From an uncultured Marivita sp. (GTDB lineage: Bacteria; Pseudomonadota; Alphaproteobacteria; Rhodobacterales; Rhodobacteraceae): 35,673 nt of DNA. The position numbers and the translations under genes are program-made. The DNA lies in NCBI GenBank assembly GCA_947503115.1, contig CANNCS010000035.1, positions 1-35,673 on the forward strand. The letters are read 5' to 3'. The notes under the pieces were generated by a model. The model saw only the letters and a list, made by a program, of their open reading frames with translations. It made no database searches and was not told where the DNA came from. This document shows, in pieces, positions 15,751 through 22,697 of this stretch; position 1 is the stretch's first letter, and each line of letters starts with the position of its first letter.

Positions 15751-16716
15751 CTACTCGGCAATGGTGATCACAACCTTGCCGGTTGAGGCCCGGCTGCGCA
15801 AAAGCTCCAGCCCTTCAGCCGCCGCCTCTAACGCAAGAACATGGCTGACATGCGGCTTCAGCCGACCATTGCAATACCAGTCCATCAGAGTCGCTAGGCT
15901 GCCAGTCACCACATCGGGTCGAAACTGAAGGTAGCCGCCCCAATACACCCCCAGCACCGACAGGTTCTTGACCAGCAAATGGTTCGATTTGATCTGCGGC
16001 ACCTCTCCGCTGGCAAACCCAATTGGCAACAGCCGCGCCTCTGGTTTGCAAGATCGGAAGGCCGCCATGAACTGTTCGCCACCAACCGGATCATAAACCA
16101 CATCGGCCCCGCCCAGCGTTTTCATCTCGGCTCGGATGTCTTGGGTTTCGGCGTCGATCAGGTGATCCGCGCCTGCCGCCTTGGCCGCTTCAAGTTTGGC
16201 CGCGCCGCGCGCGCAGGCCACGACTTTTGCCCCCATCAGCTTGCCGATTTCTACTGCCGTTAACCCGACCCCACCGGCCGCACCCAGCACCAGCAAGGTT
16301 TCGCCGGGCTGCAACCGAGCCCGGTGTTCAAGCGCCAAATGGCTGGTGCCGTAGGCAATTTGAAATGCCGCCGCATCGACCATCGACATCGCATCCGGAA
16401 GATGCACGGCCCGACGCGCATCGAAACAGCCGTATTCGGCCAGCCCGCCCTGCCCTCCGAACACCGCCACACGGTCCCCCAGAGCGAATCCCTCGACCTC
16501 TTCACCCAAAGCATCGACGGTGCCCGACACCTCCATTCCGAGAGCGAACGGCAACCCTGGCGTGTCCTGATAGGTGCCTTTAACCATCAAAAGATCGGCA
16601 AAATTCAACCCGCAGGCATGGATTCGCACTCGAATCTCACCCTTATTAGGTTCGGGAACCGCCACTTCTCGGATTTCAGGTGCGGCGTTATGACTTTCGA
16701 CCAAGAATGCCTTCAA
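15751..16716 (-). CDS. NADPH:quinone oxidoreductase-type zinc-less MDR protein
   Basis: A 321-residue medium-chain dehydrogenase/reductase of the quinone oxidoreductase group, acting in the cytoplasm on quinones or enones with NADPH. The GroES-like domain contains CGLNFADLLMVKGTYQ (about 35-50). The Rossmann loop is VLGAAGGVGLTAVEIGK (about 143-159), with the AGGVG quinone-reductase signature. No structural zinc cysteines are seen. The start is TTG, with GGGAG seven bases upstream; the nearby ATG is out of frame. It is divergent from the XRE regulator across a 296-bp AT-rich region. Confidence 0.9.
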   Translation of the reverse strand: MKAFLVESHNAAPEIREVAVPEPNKGEIRVRIHACGLNFADLLMVKGTYQDTPGLPFALGMEVSGTVDALGEEVEGFALGDRVAVFGGQGGLAEYGCFDARRAVHLPDAMSMVDAAAFQIAYGTSHLALEHRARLQPGETLLVLGAAGGVGLTAVEIGKLMGAKVVACARGAAKLEAAKAAGADHLIDAETQDIRAEMKTLGGADVVYDPVGGEQFMAAFRSCKPEARLLPIGFASGEVPQIKSNHLLVKNLSVLGVYWGGYLQFRPDVVTGSLATLMDWYCNGRLKPHVSHVLALEAAAEGLELLRSRASTGKVVITIAE

Positions 16717-16837
16717 AGCGGGCTCCCATATTAAATTTTCATGATGTGACTTTGGCTTACACCAACATGCCTGTCACGAGGCACAATCAATGTTTGCGCT
16801 AACAAAACCCGAAAATTGGTCAAATCGTTGTCTTTTG

Positions 16838-16845
16838 TTAACCAT
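16838..16845 (+). promoter_or_regulatory. Candidate CtrA half-site TTAACCAT
   Basis: This octamer matches the half-motif known for the alphaproteobacterial cell-cycle regulator CtrA. It lies 46-54 bases upstream of a TATAGC -10-like box at 16892-16897 before the XRE gene. A single short motif, so the evidence is weak. The rest of 16717-16912 is AT-rich with no gene. Confidence 0.25.
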
Positions 16846-16913
16846 TTCCTGATGCTGTGCGCCAATTTTCTTGCCCTCATTCCTGCCATGCTATAGCGTC
16901 CGGCCATCAATAA

Positions 16914-16972
16914 TCGGATAGGTTGTTCTGCTTAAAGCTTGCTAAAGCAATAAAACCTATCATCCTATCCGA
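16914..16972. promoter_or_regulatory. Inverted and direct repeats upstream of the XRE gene (candidate operator)
   Basis: TCGGATAGG (16914-16922) is the exact complement of CCTATCCGA (16964-16972). ATAGGTT (16918-16924) is the complement of AACCTAT (16954-16960). CCTATC therefore occurs twice in direct order, 8 bp apart. The arms end 40 bases before the XRE start, so they could be autoregulatory sites or fold in the leader RNA. Confidence 0.5.
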
Positions 16973-17012
16973 CAGAAAAAGACGAACGTTGCGTTTGGCG
17001 AAAGGGAGCAAG

Positions 17013-17393
17013 ATGGCACATCCTGTTGACGTACATGTGGGAAAGCGGGTTCGGCATCGGCGCTGGCTGGTGGGTATGACCCAGCAACAGCTTGCTGAAA
17101 AAGTCGGGATCAAATTCCAGCAGATTCAGAAATACGAAACCGGGGCGAACCGCGTCAGCGCTTCCCGCCTCTGGGATATCGCCGATGCGTTGGACGTGCC
17201 GGTCGCATTCTTCTTCGAAGGTATCGAAGACGCAGAAAAGAAAGACGCGCCCAACATGTCGACCGAGTCGATCCCGGCCGATCTTTTGGGTGACAAGGAA
17301 GCGCTGGATTTGATCCGGTCGTACTACGCGATCCCCGAAAACCAACGTCGTCGCCTTTTCGAGCTTGCGCGCGTCCTGTCAGACGTCGCTTGA
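17013..17393 (+). CDS. XRE-family helix-turn-helix regulator (PraR/SinR-like)
   Basis: A 126-residue regulator. The helix-turn-helix spans about 9-65: VGKRVRHRRWLVGMTQQQLAEKVGIKFQQIQKYETGANRVSASRLWDIA. A C-terminal dimerisation segment, EALDLIRSYYAIPENQRRRLFELARVL, follows. This layout matches the small alphaproteobacterial regulators related to rhizobial PraR, which act on quorum sensing, adhesion and biofilm genes. The start ATG at 17013 has AAAGGGAG upstream; upstream in-frame sequence lies over the repeat region and is not coding. Its own promoter region carries the repeats at 16914-16972. Target genes are unknown. Confidence 0.9.
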   Translation: MAHPVDVHVGKRVRHRRWLVGMTQQQLAEKVGIKFQQIQKYETGANRVSASRLWDIADALDVPVAFFFEGIEDAEKKDAPNMSTESIPADLLGDKEALDLIRSYYAIPENQRRRLFELARVLSDVA

Positions 17394-17446
17394 GCCGACC
17401 AGTCACCTGAGGTAGCCCTTGGTGGGCTGCTTGCAGGAGGCACTTC

Positions 17447-18247
17447 ATGACAGAATTCACTTCGGACGATGCCGCTGACCTTTGGTCAGTGGCCGAACGC
17501 ATGGCCGATGCGGCCCGAGCGGTAATCCTACCGCATTTTCGTTCGGTTGGACTGGCTGCTGACAACAAGCTTGCCGGTGGGTTCGATCCCGTCACCATCG
17601 CCGACCGCGCGGCCGAAACCGCGATGCGCGACGTGCTCGCGGATCTGCGTCCAGATGATGGCATCCTTGGCGAAGAGCACGGCAGCGTGTCAGGTACCAG
17701 CGGCCTGACTTGGGTACTTGACCCGATCGACGGCACCCGGTCCTTTATCAGCGGCACCCCAACCTGGGGCGTTTTGATCGCACTTTCGGATGACACCGGT
17801 CCGATCATGGGGATGATTGACCAGCCCTATGTCGGAGAACGGTTCATGGGCGGATTGGGGCGGTGCAATTGGACGGGTCCAGGGCGCGCCAATCCACTTG
17901 GCACCAAATCCACCACCACGTTGTCCGACGCCATCCTGTTCACAACCTTTCCTGAAATCGGCTCTCAGGATCAGCGAACGGCCTTCCAAAAGGTCGCCCG
18001 CGAAGTCAAACTGACCCGCTACGGCTGCGATTGCTACGCCTATGCGCTTCTGGCCGCCGGGCAGATCGACCTCGTGATTGAAGCCGGGCTCAACGCCTAT
18101 GACATTCAGGCCCCCATCGCCGTCATCGAAGCAGCCGGTGGCGTGGTCACGCAATGGGACGGCTCACCTGCCCATGACGGCGGCACCGCGCTGGCAGCGG
18201 CCACGCCCGAATTGCACGCAGCCGCCCTCGCATTGCTCAATGGCTGA
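17447..18247 (+). CDS. hisN: Histidinol-phosphatase, inositol-monophosphatase type
   Basis: A 266-residue Mg-dependent phosphatase of the IMPase superfamily, similar to HisN, which removes phosphate from L-histidinol phosphate in organisms lacking a HisB phosphatase domain. Metal ligands are Glu76-Glu77 in LGEEHG, Asp92 and Asp95 in DPIDGTRSF, and Asp219 in GLNAYDIQAP. The TRSF after DPIDGT and the AYD-IQAP segment are typical of HisN rather than of inositol phosphatases. AGGAGG stands six bases before the start. It could still act on another phosphomonoester. It follows the XRE gene by 53 bp and lies some 15 kb from hisFE. Confidence 0.88.
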   Translation: MTEFTSDDAADLWSVAERMADAARAVILPHFRSVGLAADNKLAGGFDPVTIADRAAETAMRDVLADLRPDDGILGEEHGSVSGTSGLTWVLDPIDGTRSFISGTPTWGVLIALSDDTGPIMGMIDQPYVGERFMGGLGRCNWTGPGRANPLGTKSTTTLSDAILFTTFPEIGSQDQRTAFQKVAREVKLTRYGCDCYAYALLAAGQIDLVIEAGLNAYDIQAPIAVIEAAGGVVTQWDGSPAHDGGTALAAATPELHAAALALLNG

Positions 18248-18276
18248 CAAACGCAGCTTTTCGCGTTACATCTGAT

Positions 18277-18322
18277 CCCGCCCGGGCGAGTCCTTCCGCT
18301 CCTTTTCTGTCGCCCCGGCGGG
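18277..18322 (+). other. Long stem-loop in the hisN / deaminase intergenic leader
   Basis: CCCGCC-C-GGGCGA (18277-18289) pairs with TCGCCC-C-GGCGGG (18310-18322). This gives 12 bp with one C-C mismatch and a 20-nt pyrimidine-rich loop. It lies 30 bases after the hisN stop and 43 before the deaminase ATG. Only TTAT follows, so as a terminator it is weak; it may be an attenuator or RNA-stability element. Confidence 0.5.
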
Positions 18323-18365
18323 TTATCTACTCCGAAAAGGGCACATTTTGTGTGGAGGGAACGGC

Positions 18366-19697
18366 ATGGCCATCCTGATTAAGAACGCAACCACCGTCGT
18401 CACAATGGACGCCACGCTAACGGAACTGGCACACGCAGACATTCGCGTCGAACACGGTGTCATCACGGACATCGGCACCGGGCTGGACAGCACGGATGAA
18501 ACCATCGACGCTTCGGGATGTGTGATAACGCCGGGGCTGGTGAACACCCATCACCACCTTTACCAGACCCTGACTCGTGCGGTGCCCGGTGGGCAGGATG
18601 CACTGCTCTTTGGCTGGTTGCAGACGCTCTACCCGATCTGGTCGCGCTTTGGCCCCGACGAGATGTTCACCTCGGCCCAGATCGGGTTGGCGGAACTCGC
18701 ACTGTCGGGGTGCACCCTGACCTCGGACCATCTCTACCTGTATCCCAACGGTGCCCGGCTAGATGACACCATCGCAGCGGCACAGGAAATCGGGATGCGC
18801 TTTCACCCAACGCGTGGCGCGATGAGCATCGGCGAAAGCGATGGCGGTCTGCCGCCGGATTCGCTGGTCGAGGATGAGGCGGCGATCCTCGAAGACTGTA
18901 TCCGTGTGATCGACACCCATCACGACCCCCGCGAAGGGGCGATGGTGCGGGTGGGTGTTGCGCCCTGCTCGCCCTTTTCGGTCAGCCGTGAACTGATGCG
19001 CGATGCCGCCCTTCTGGCCCGTGACAAAGGGGTAATGCTGCACACCCATCTGGCCGAAAACGACGAAGACATTGCCTACAGTCTGGAAAAATTCGGCTGC
19101 CGCCCCGGCCAATATGCCGAAGACCTTGGCTGGACTGGCCCCGATGTCTGGCATGCGCATTGCGTGAAACTCGATGGACAAGAGATTGACCTCTTTGCCA
19201 AATCCCGCACCGGGGTTGCGCATTGCCCTTGTTCCAACTGCCGACTGGGGTCCGGCATCGCGCCCGTACGCGCCATGCGGGATGCAGGCGTGCCTGTCGG
19301 TCTGGGGGTCGACGGATCGGCCAGCAACGATGCGGGCAATCTGGTGGCTGAGGCGCGGCAAGCCATGTTGCTACAACGGGTCGCCAACGGGGCCAACGCC
19401 ATGAGCGCACGCGAGGCACTTTTCATCGCAACACGCGGCGGAGCCGAGGTTTTAGGCCGTACGGACTGCGGCCAGATCGCCATCGGCAAACGCGCCGACA
19501 TCGCGATTTGGGACGTGACCGGTGTAGAAAGCGCCGGCAGCTGGGACCCCGCGGCGCTGCTTCTGGCGGGGCCGACACAGGTGAAACATCTTTTGGTTGA
19601 AGGACGTCAGATTGTGCGCGACGGGCGTGTGACCAGCATCGACCTTCCACGCATGGTTGAGCGCCAGAATGCCTTGGCACGCGGCTTGATGGGGTGA
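18366..19697 (+). CDS. 8-oxoguanine deaminase
   Basis: A 443-residue amidohydrolase of the cytosine/guanine-deaminase-like group that converts 8-oxoguanine to urate. Metal and catalytic residues are visible: His62-His64 in LVNTHHHLYQTLTRA, HTHLAEND, the zinc His in WHAHCVKLD, HCPCSNCRLGSGIAP and the metal Asp in GVDGSASND. The stretch VPGGQDALLFGWLQTLYPIW is characteristic of experimentally defined 8-oxoguanine deaminases, as I recall. Hydroxydechloroatrazine hydrolases are close relatives and remain an alternative. GGAGGG precedes the ATG at 18366. It is one of two purine deaminases within 5 kb. Confidence 0.9.
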   Translation: MAILIKNATTVVTMDATLTELAHADIRVEHGVITDIGTGLDSTDETIDASGCVITPGLVNTHHHLYQTLTRAVPGGQDALLFGWLQTLYPIWSRFGPDEMFTSAQIGLAELALSGCTLTSDHLYLYPNGARLDDTIAAAQEIGMRFHPTRGAMSIGESDGGLPPDSLVEDEAAILEDCIRVIDTHHDPREGAMVRVGVAPCSPFSVSRELMRDAALLARDKGVMLHTHLAENDEDIAYSLEKFGCRPGQYAEDLGWTGPDVWHAHCVKLDGQEIDLFAKSRTGVAHCPCSNCRLGSGIAPVRAMRDAGVPVGLGVDGSASNDAGNLVAEARQAMLLQRVANGANAMSAREALFIATRGGAEVLGRTDCGQIAIGKRADIAIWDVTGVESAGSWDPAALLLAGPTQVKHLLVEGRQIVRDGRVTSIDLPRMVERQNALARGLMG

Positions 19698-19702
19698 GAT
19701 GC

Positions 19703-19748
19703 CAAAGCTTTTCGAAAAGCTTTGCCAGATGCTTCGAAGCATCTGGCA
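19703..19748. repeat. Two overlapping perfect palindromes after the deaminase gene
   Basis: The first palindrome (19703-19724) has arm CAAAGCTTTTC followed by its exact complement. The second (19723-19748) has arm TGCCAGATGCTTC followed by its exact complement. Centres are exactly 22 bp apart. The element begins five bases after the deaminase stop. No TTCTTC module is attached. Confidence 0.8.
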
Positions 19749-19889
19749 CACGGCGCATGATTTGTTAGTGTCGCGACAGACCAGTGCAGACCAAGAGGCC
19801 GAGCCGATGACGCGCATCATGACACTCCATGTCGGATCGCTGCCGCGCGCACAGAAGGTGCCGTGCCGCCGATGGGACACCTCTGAGCG

Positions 19890-20600
19890 ATGATTGAACC
19901 CGTCGTCTTTCTACCCGGCATGATGTGCGATGCGCGGCTGTACGAGCCGCAAATCCGGGCCTTTTCCGCCACCCATCCGGTCATGGTTGCGCCAATCACC
20001 TCGGGTCAACGTATCGAAGAGATCGCGTCTGGGCTCTTGCCGCTGCTACCTGCGAAATTTGCTTTGGCGGGTCTCAGCATGGGCGGCATCGTGGCGATGG
20101 AGCTCTTGCGCCGCGCCCCCGAACGGGTGACCCGTGTGGCGCTGATGGACACCAATTGCCTTGCCGAAACACCCCCTGTGGCCGCCAACCGCGAACCGCA
20201 GATCGTCAAGGTGAAGTCAGGCAAGCTCACCGAGGTGATGCGCGACGAGTTGAAACCCAATTACCTGGCCCCCGGTCCGCACCGCCCTGCCGTGCTGCAA
20301 ACGGTAATGGACATGGCGCATACGTTGGGGCCCGAGGTGTTCATTGCCCAATCCCGTGCATTGCAACGCCGCCGCGACCAGCAGTCGACCCTGCGCAAGA
20401 TCCGCCAACCCGCGCTGGTGCTGTGCGGTGCACATGATGTCCTGTGCCCGGTCAAGCGACACACCTTCATGGCGGAATTAATCCCGCACGCGCGGCTGGT
20501 AGTGCTGGACGACGCAGGTCACCTGCCAACACTGGAAACCCCGGACGAGACCAATGACGCGCTCTGGGAGTGGCTGCACCAGCCTTACGTGCTGCGTTAA
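19890..20600 (+). CDS. Alpha/beta hydrolase
   Basis: A 236-residue alpha/beta-fold hydrolase of unknown substrate. The opening strand VVFLPGMMCDARLY supplies the oxyanion hole. The nucleophile elbow GLSMGG contains Ser63. The acid lies in LVLCGAHDVLCP and the base in LDDAGHLPTLE near the C-terminus. The full triad is thus present and no signal peptide is seen. It is somewhat short for the family because the cap is small. The ATG overlaps the stop of a 28-codon frame (19807-19893, ATGA). A repeat element follows before rnpB. Confidence 0.88.
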   Translation: MIEPVVFLPGMMCDARLYEPQIRAFSATHPVMVAPITSGQRIEEIASGLLPLLPAKFALAGLSMGGIVAMELLRRAPERVTRVALMDTNCLAETPPVAANREPQIVKVKSGKLTEVMRDELKPNYLAPGPHRPAVLQTVMDMAHTLGPEVFIAQSRALQRRRDQQSTLRKIRQPALVLCGAHDVLCPVKRHTFMAELIPHARLVVLDDAGHLPTLETPDETNDALWEWLHQPYVLR

Positions 20601-20605
20601 CGTAC

Positions 20606-20687
20606 CGGATCGGCGCACAGCGATCCGATAGATTGGGGGGTCTCCCCCCCAAACCCCCCGGCATATTTCAGAAAAGAAGAAAAACAG
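20606..20687. repeat. Intergenic repeat: palindromes plus TTCTTC module, before rnpB
   Basis: CGGATCG / CGATCCG (20606-20627) and a G6 / C6-7 hairpin TTGGGGGG..CCCCCCCAA (20633-20652) lie about 25 bp apart. They are followed by CCCCCCGG, CATATTTC and AGAAAAGAAGAAA. Read on the minus strand this is TTCTTC, GAAATATG, CCGGGG, as at 31575. It lies just after the hydrolase stop. Confidence 0.7.
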
Positions 20688-20710
20688 GCTTTGGCGTGAT
20701 CGCATGGTGA

Positions 20711-20739
20711 TTGACCGCAACTGGCGCTTGCCCTACCCC
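20711..20739 (+). promoter_or_regulatory. Promoter of the RNase P RNA gene
   Basis: TTGACC (-35) and TACCCC (-10) are spaced by 17 bases. Seven bases further on lies the first base of the RNase P RNA P1 helix, which fits the expected transcription start. The -10 is GC-rich, but the geometry is right. Confidence 0.6.
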
Positions 20740-20745
20740 ACATCT

Positions 20746-21124
20746 CGCGCGGAGGGCCGGATGGCCGCCCCTGTAAGGGGGAGGAAAGTCCGGACTCCCT
20801 GAAGCAATGGTGCCGGGTAACGCCCGGGCAGGGCAACCTGACGGAAAGCGCCACAGAGAACAGACCGCCCCGATTTCGATCGGGGTAAGGGTGAAACGGT
20901 GGGGTAAGAGCCCACCGGGGGGCTGGCAACAGTCTCCGCATGGCAAGCCCCACCGGGAGCAATGCCGAATAGGGGGATCGCGCCGCGCGTCGGCAGGGTC
21001 GCTTCAGCCCAGATCCCCGGGTTGGCAGCACGAGGCCGGTGGCAACATCGGTCCCAGAGGAATGGTCATCTAACCTTGGGGAGACCCGAGGGGGACAGAA
21101 TCCGGCTTACAGGCCCTCCGCGCG
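20746..21124 (+). ncRNA. rnpB: RNase P RNA (class A)
   Basis: The catalytic RNA that trims the 5' leader of tRNA precursors. The ends pair as the P1 helix, CGCGCGGAGGGCC with GGCCCTCCGCGCG. The conserved 5' core GAGGAAAGTCCGGACTCC is present. The universal 3' core ACAGAATCCGGCTTACAGG follows near the end, and the GGGTGAAACGGTG region lies in the middle. TTTTTC follows immediately, so the P1 3' strand and this U-run probably form the terminator. The length, about 379 nt, is normal for alphaproteobacteria. Confidence 0.97.
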
Positions 21125-21164
21125 TTTTTCTTGTCGGTTTGCGCAAAGAACCCCGCAAGAAGGG

Positions 21165-21192
21165 TTGACTCAGTCGTGCGCACGGGTAGAAG
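21165..21192 (+). promoter_or_regulatory. rpmG: Candidate promoter of rpmG
   Basis: TTGACT (-35) and TAGAAG (-10) are separated by 16 bases, about 55 bases upstream of the rpmG start and just after rnpB ends. Confidence 0.4.
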
Positions 21193-21247
21193 GCAGCCTT
21201 CAAGATGATATTTACGGGCATCCTTTGCCCGGTGCAGGAGACGACCC

Positions 21248-21415
21248 ATGGCGAAGCCGACCACAATCAAAATCCGCCTGAACTCGTCTGCGGGAACGGG
21301 TCATTTCTATGTGACCAAGAAAAACGCGCGGACGATGACGGAAAAGATGTCTGTTCGGAAGTACGACCCCGTCGCGCGTAAGCACGTCGAGTACAAAGAA
21401 GGCAAAATCAAATAA
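21248..21415 (+). CDS. rpmG: 50S ribosomal protein L33
   Basis: A 55-residue large-subunit ribosomal protein. The sequence begins [18 protein letters not shown] and continues with [23 protein letters not shown] and [14 protein letters not shown], the standard L33 pattern. It lacks the CxxC pairs, so it is the zinc-independent form. AGGAG precedes the ATG. A single-gene unit with its own terminator at 21442. Confidence 0.98.
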   Translation: MAKPTTIKIRLNSSAGTGHFYVTKKNARTMTEKMSVRKYDPVARKHVEYKEGKIK

Positions 21416-21441
21416 GCCTTCTGTTCACACGGACAGTGAAG

Positions 21442-21480
21442 AAAAAGCCGCGCTGGGGAAACCCGACGCGGCTTTTTTCT
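21442..21480 (+). terminator. Rho-independent terminator of rpmG
   Basis: AAAAAGCCGCG / CGCGGCTTTTT stem with a 14-nt loop, followed by a T-run, 27 bases after the L33 stop. Confidence 0.92.
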
Positions 21481-21643
21481 TGTGTGGCCAGCCCCGGCAG
21501 CTGCATGCAAAATCCCCGAGAGATATATTTTTTGCCAAGGCGCGACGGATTAGGCCGTGCCGCCCGTTTTAACTTTGTGGACGGTGCCCAAAGGGCTACC
21601 GCCAGAGCGCAAGCGCTATGCGCACAGCACAAAGAGGGACAAC

Positions 21644-22594
21644 ATGAACATCGGCAAAAAACCGAGACTTTTCAAAACACTCAACATTTCAATCCAGACG
21701 ACGGCACTCTGTTGCCTGTCATTATTTGCGGTTTTCAGTAATCCGGCGCGCGCGCATGAAGACCTCACAAACACCATTCTTTTGGATCGCTCTGCAAATT
21801 GTTCAGCCTATGTCGACACCTACTCGGCACAGGTCACAGATGTTCAGAACGCCAAACATTTCGATGCCTCTGTCGTGATCAGCGTCAATGGGGACACTTG
21901 CTCGATCACATCAAACGCCGTCCCCAATCACGACTTCAACGCGTCCGGGCGCTTTGTGACGCCGCTTGCCGAACAGAGCCAAGTGTATTTGGTGCCCACA
22001 AATCCCACCCTTGCGAACCAACCAACGTCGTTGAGCCTTCAATTTGACAACGCGGTTTTCCTGAACGGCGTGAAGCTAGATCTGCTTGCGGCGGGGTGTT
22101 TTGGCGTGGGCAATGGCCGGATCGGCTGCAACGACATGACGGCACCCTATCGCTATGATCCGATGGCACCGAGTGCCGGATTTGGCGCGGATGAACATAA
22201 CGCCCATACGCAGCCCAATGGCGCCTATCATTACCACGGCAACCCAATGGCATTGTTCGAACAGGACAACGCGACGGCTCCGTCACCGGTGATCGGTTTT
22301 GCGGCAGACGGCTTTCCGATTTTTGGCAGCTATATCGCGGACGGCGATACGATCCGTAAGGCAAAAAGCAGCTACCGTCTCAAGTCAGGAACACGTCCCG
22401 ATGGTCCGGGTGGCACATATGACGGAACGTTTGTCGACGATTGGGAATATGTTGCCGGATACGGCGATCTTGATGAGTGCAACGGGTTTGTTCAAGACAG
22501 CGTCTACGGCTATGTCGTGACCGAGACCTACCCACACGTCATGGCCTGTTTTTCAGGCACCCCCGACGCGTCCTTCAGGAAACGGCGCCAGTAG
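21644..22594 (+). CDS. Secreted YHYH-domain protein
   Basis: A 316-residue exported protein. The signal peptide runs to about 37, with hydrophobic TTALCCLSLFAVF and the cleavage site ARA-HE. The C-terminal half is a YHYH domain: GAYHYHG (193-199), then VIGFAADGFPIFGSY (216-230) and a Gly/Asp-rich segment ending near TYPHVMACF. The biochemical function of the family is not established. The N-terminal part (40-160) is a beta-rich region with Cys pairs. The start ATG has AAAGAGGGA upstream. The first 120 bases are visibly richer in A+T than neighbouring genes, and no neighbour is functionally linked, so acquisition by transfer is possible. An ATATATTTTTT-containing stretch after CCCCGAGAG lies upstream. 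Confidence 0.88.
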   Translation: MNIGKKPRLFKTLNISIQTTALCCLSLFAVFSNPARAHEDLTNTILLDRSANCSAYVDTYSAQVTDVQNAKHFDASVVISVNGDTCSITSNAVPNHDFNASGRFVTPLAEQSQVYLVPTNPTLANQPTSLSLQFDNAVFLNGVKLDLLAAGCFGVGNGRIGCNDMTAPYRYDPMAPSAGFGADEHNAHTQPNGAYHYHGNPMALFEQDNATAPSPVIGFAADGFPIFGSYIADGDTIRKAKSSYRLKSGTRPDGPGGTYDGTFVDDWEYVAGYGDLDECNGFVQDSVYGYVVTETYPHVMACFSGTPDASFRKRRQ

Positions 22595-22697
22595 TCAGAA
22601 CTGACGGTCGCCCTCGGGGTGTTGAACTGGCGGCATCCGCGTTGTGCTGATGCCCGCCATACTCTGACGGTTCCGTCACATCGCGGATTGGCAACCG

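Noticed and set aside
16923..17012. Thirty extra N-terminal residues for the XRE regulator from an upstream in-frame ATG
   Set aside because: That stretch overlays the inverted repeats and lacks family similarity; the ATG at 17013 has AAAGGGAG upstream and begins the conserved helix-turn-helix domain.
18248..18365. Purine riboswitch upstream of the 8-oxoguanine deaminase
   Set aside because: No three-way junction or conserved purine-aptamer core is present; only the simple stem-loop reported.
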